Below, piece after piece: positions 52,272-53,839 of a stretch of 53,839 nucleotides of DNA. The stretch spans positions 1 through 53,839 of the forward strand of contig CAYTZH010000038.1 in the NCBI GenBank assembly GCA_964442285.1. Reading direction: 5' to 3'. This DNA comes from CAYTZH01 sp964442285. Its GTDB lineage: Bacteria > Myxococcota_A > UBA9160 > JAFDET01. The translations under genes and the position numbers were made by a program. The notes beneath the pieces are model-generated. The model had not been told where the DNA came from. It was given only the letters and a program-made list of their open reading frames with translations, and did not search any database. Every line of letters begins with the position of its first letter. The stretch's first letter is position 1.

Positions 52272-53837
52272 GTGGCGAACGGCGGAGACACGGGGGTGCG
52301 GGGCCTGTGGCGCGCGGCCGAGGCCGAGCCCGAACGGGTGGCGCTGGTGGACGCGGCCGGACGCGAGCACACCGCGGGCGCGCTGGTCGCCGAGGCCAAC
52401 CGCCTGGTCCACGGCCTGCGCCGGCGCGGGCTGGCGGCGGGGGACGGCGTCGCGGTCCTGCTGCCCAACGGCCCGGAGCTGATCCAGCTGCTCCTGGCCG
52501 TGATGCAGGCGGGCTGGCAGTACACCGCCCTCAACACCCACCTCACCGCCGAGGAGATCGCCTACGTCCTCGGCGACTCGCGGGCGCGGGCCTTCGTGGC
52601 CCACGCGCGCCTGGCCGACGTGGCGCGCGAGGCCGCGGCCCGCGCCGGCCTGGAGGCAGGCATGGCCTTCGCGGTGGGCGGTGCGGACGGTCTCGAGGAC
52701 TTCGCGTCCCTGGCGGCCGGCCAATCCGAGGCGCGGCCCGACGACCGGCTCGCCGGCCAGTTCATGCAATACACGTCCGGCACCACGGGGCGGCCCAAGG
52801 CGGTGCGGCGGGCGATCCCGGCGATGGACCCCGACGCCATGGTCGCGGCCCTCGCGCCGACCCTGCTGCGCTTCGGTATCCAGCCCGGTGGTGATCAGGT
52901 ACACCTCGTGACCTCGCCCATGTACCACATGGCGCCGCTCTCCTACGCCTACTTCTCGCTGCACTTCGAGCACCGCGCGGTGCTGATGGAGCGCTGGGAT
53001 GCCGAGGAGGCCCTGGCCCGGATCGAGCGTCACCGGGTGACGACGACCCACATGGTGCCCACCCAGCTCCACCGCCTCATGCGCCTGCCGGAGGAGACCC
53101 GCCGCCGCTACGACTGCTCGTCGCTCAGCCACGTGCTCCACGCCGCCGCGCCCTGCCCGGTGGAGCTGAAGCGGCAGCTCTTCGCGTGGTGGGGACCCGT
53201 GATCTACGAGTACTACGGCGCGACCGAGGGCGGGGGCACCCTGGCCGGTCCCGAGGACTGGCTGGCCCATCCGGGGACGGTGGGTCGGCCCTGGCCGGGT
53301 GCCGACGTCAAGATCCTCGACGACGACGGCCGCGAGCTTCCGCCCGGTCGGGTGGGCACGGTCTACATGAAGCTCACCATGCCCTTCGAGTACAAGGACG
53401 ACCCCGACAAGACCGCGCGCGGTCGCCGCGGCGACTACTTCACCGTGGGCGACGTGGGCGAGCTGGATGCGGAGGGCTTCCTCTACCTCCGCGACCGCAA
53501 GATCGACATGATCATCTCCGGGGGGGTGAACATCTATCCGGCCGAGGTGGAGGCGGCGCTGCTCGCCCATCCCGAGGTGGGCGACGCCGCGGTCTTCGGC
53601 GTGCCCCACGACGACTGGGGCGAGGCGGTGAAGGCCGTGGTGGAGCCGGCGCCCGGAAGCGCGGCGGATCCCGCCCTGGCGGAGCGCCTGCTCGCCCACT
53701 GCCGCGAGCGGCTGGCCGGATACAAGTGCCCGCGCTCGGTGGACTTCGTCGAGGCGCTGCCCCGCGACCCGAACGGCAAGCTCTACAAGCGCCGGCTGCG
53801 GGACCCCTACTGGGAGGGCCGCCCGCGGGCCATCTAG
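52272..53837 (+). CDS. second AMP-dependent acyl-CoA ligase
   Basis: A 521-residue ANL enzyme and close paralogue of the 40207 gene. It keeps YTSGTTGRPKAVRRA, HRVTTTHMVPTQLHRL, YYGATEGGGTL, FLYLRDRKIDMIISGG and the C-terminal NGKLYKRRL lysine. GTG 52272 has AGGAGG upstream. It follows the c-di-GMP gene on the same strand; whether they are co-transcribed or functionally related is not known. The stop is three bases from the window end. Confidence 0.95.
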   Translation: MANGGDTGVRGLWRAAEAEPERVALVDAAGREHTAGALVAEANRLVHGLRRRGLAAGDGVAVLLPNGPELIQLLLAVMQAGWQYTALNTHLTAEEIAYVLGDSRARAFVAHARLADVAREAAARAGLEAGMAFAVGGADGLEDFASLAAGQSEARPDDRLAGQFMQYTSGTTGRPKAVRRAIPAMDPDAMVAALAPTLLRFGIQPGGDQVHLVTSPMYHMAPLSYAYFSLHFEHRAVLMERWDAEEALARIERHRVTTTHMVPTQLHRLMRLPEETRRRYDCSSLSHVLHAAAPCPVELKRQLFAWWGPVIYEYYGATEGGGTLAGPEDWLAHPGTVGRPWPGADVKILDDDGRELPPGRVGTVYMKLTMPFEYKDDPDKTARGRRGDYFTVGDVGELDAEGFLYLRDRKIDMIISGGVNIYPAEVEAALLAHPEVGDAAVFGVPHDDWGEAVKAVVEPAPGSAADPALAERLLAHCRERLAGYKCPRSVDFVEALPRDPNGKLYKRRLRDPYWEGRPRAI

Positions 53838-53839
53838 GG

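Overview
The window is very GC-rich chromosomal DNA, densely packed with genes on both strands. It looks like a Gram-negative bacterium of the broad former Deltaproteobacteria (Myxococcota/Desulfobacterota-like). Supporting signs are a gyrB-gyrA-hemL-atpZ/I-B-E order with the F0 genes a and c split from the F1 genes, a SurA-type chaperone, an OmpA-like domain protein, a possible PEP-CTERM-like small protein and lipid-type acyl-CoA ligases. The taxonomic call is inference. I see no rRNA, tRNA, CRISPR array, transposase or phage gene. No intergenic gap exceeds 300 bases; the largest (about 5895-6174, 14371-14656 and 31533-31786) are described individually.

Layout. 1-5894 (+): end of gyrB, gyrA, hemL, then atpZ-like, atpI-like, atpB and atpE, followed by a long nested inverted repeat. 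6175-8948 (+): tmk, dusB and a protein with an OmpA-like domain. 8945-14370 (-): uvrA, a SurA/PpiC chaperone and a DUF115/Maf-like protein. 14657-17197 (+): a MocR/PdxR-type regulator, a small membrane protein whose frame is broken in a tandem repeat, and an AhpD-like protein. 17226-22203 (-): a small zinc-ribbon protein, mfd and an M23 peptidase. 22333-24015 (+): a secreted hypothetical protein and a NagZ-like glycosidase. 23982-29895 (-): an NAD-isocitrate-dehydrogenase-like gene, an alkaline-phosphatase-superfamily enzyme and two glycosyltransferases joined by 4-base start/stop overlaps, then an ACT protein and a YkgJ-like cysteine-cluster protein. 30014-31275 (+): ribosomal protein L3 outside the S10 operon, followed by rlmE, which has no canonical start codon. 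31272-36763 (-): a small surface-protein candidate, rimO, an FHA-SHOCT protein and two paralogous amidohydrolases. 36841-43631: a beta-lactamase-family hydrolase, an S9-peptidase-like protein with a defective triad, an acyl-CoA ligase, and a sigma/anti-sigma pair. 43732-53837: an HxlR regulator with two GST-like genes, a divergent KARI-like/BASS transporter/acyl-CoA dehydrogenase operon facing a TetR gene, a membrane GGDEF-EAL protein and a second acyl-CoA ligase.

Several themes recur. Four of seven convergent gene pairs share a single CTAG or TTAG as both stop codons. Co-directional genes repeatedly overlap by GTGA or ATGA. Short tandem duplications (10-35 bp) sit at gene edges, and one appears to control the reading frame of a membrane protein. 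Several enzyme-like proteins lack canonical catalytic residues (an S9 peptidase, one amidohydrolase of a pair, a KARI-like protein). The most unusual loci are the L3-RlmE pair with an ATAG junction, the repeat-gated membrane gene at 16186, and the pseudoenzyme set. I found no defence system or mobile island; novelty here lies in gene junctions and degenerate enzymes rather than in one large cluster.
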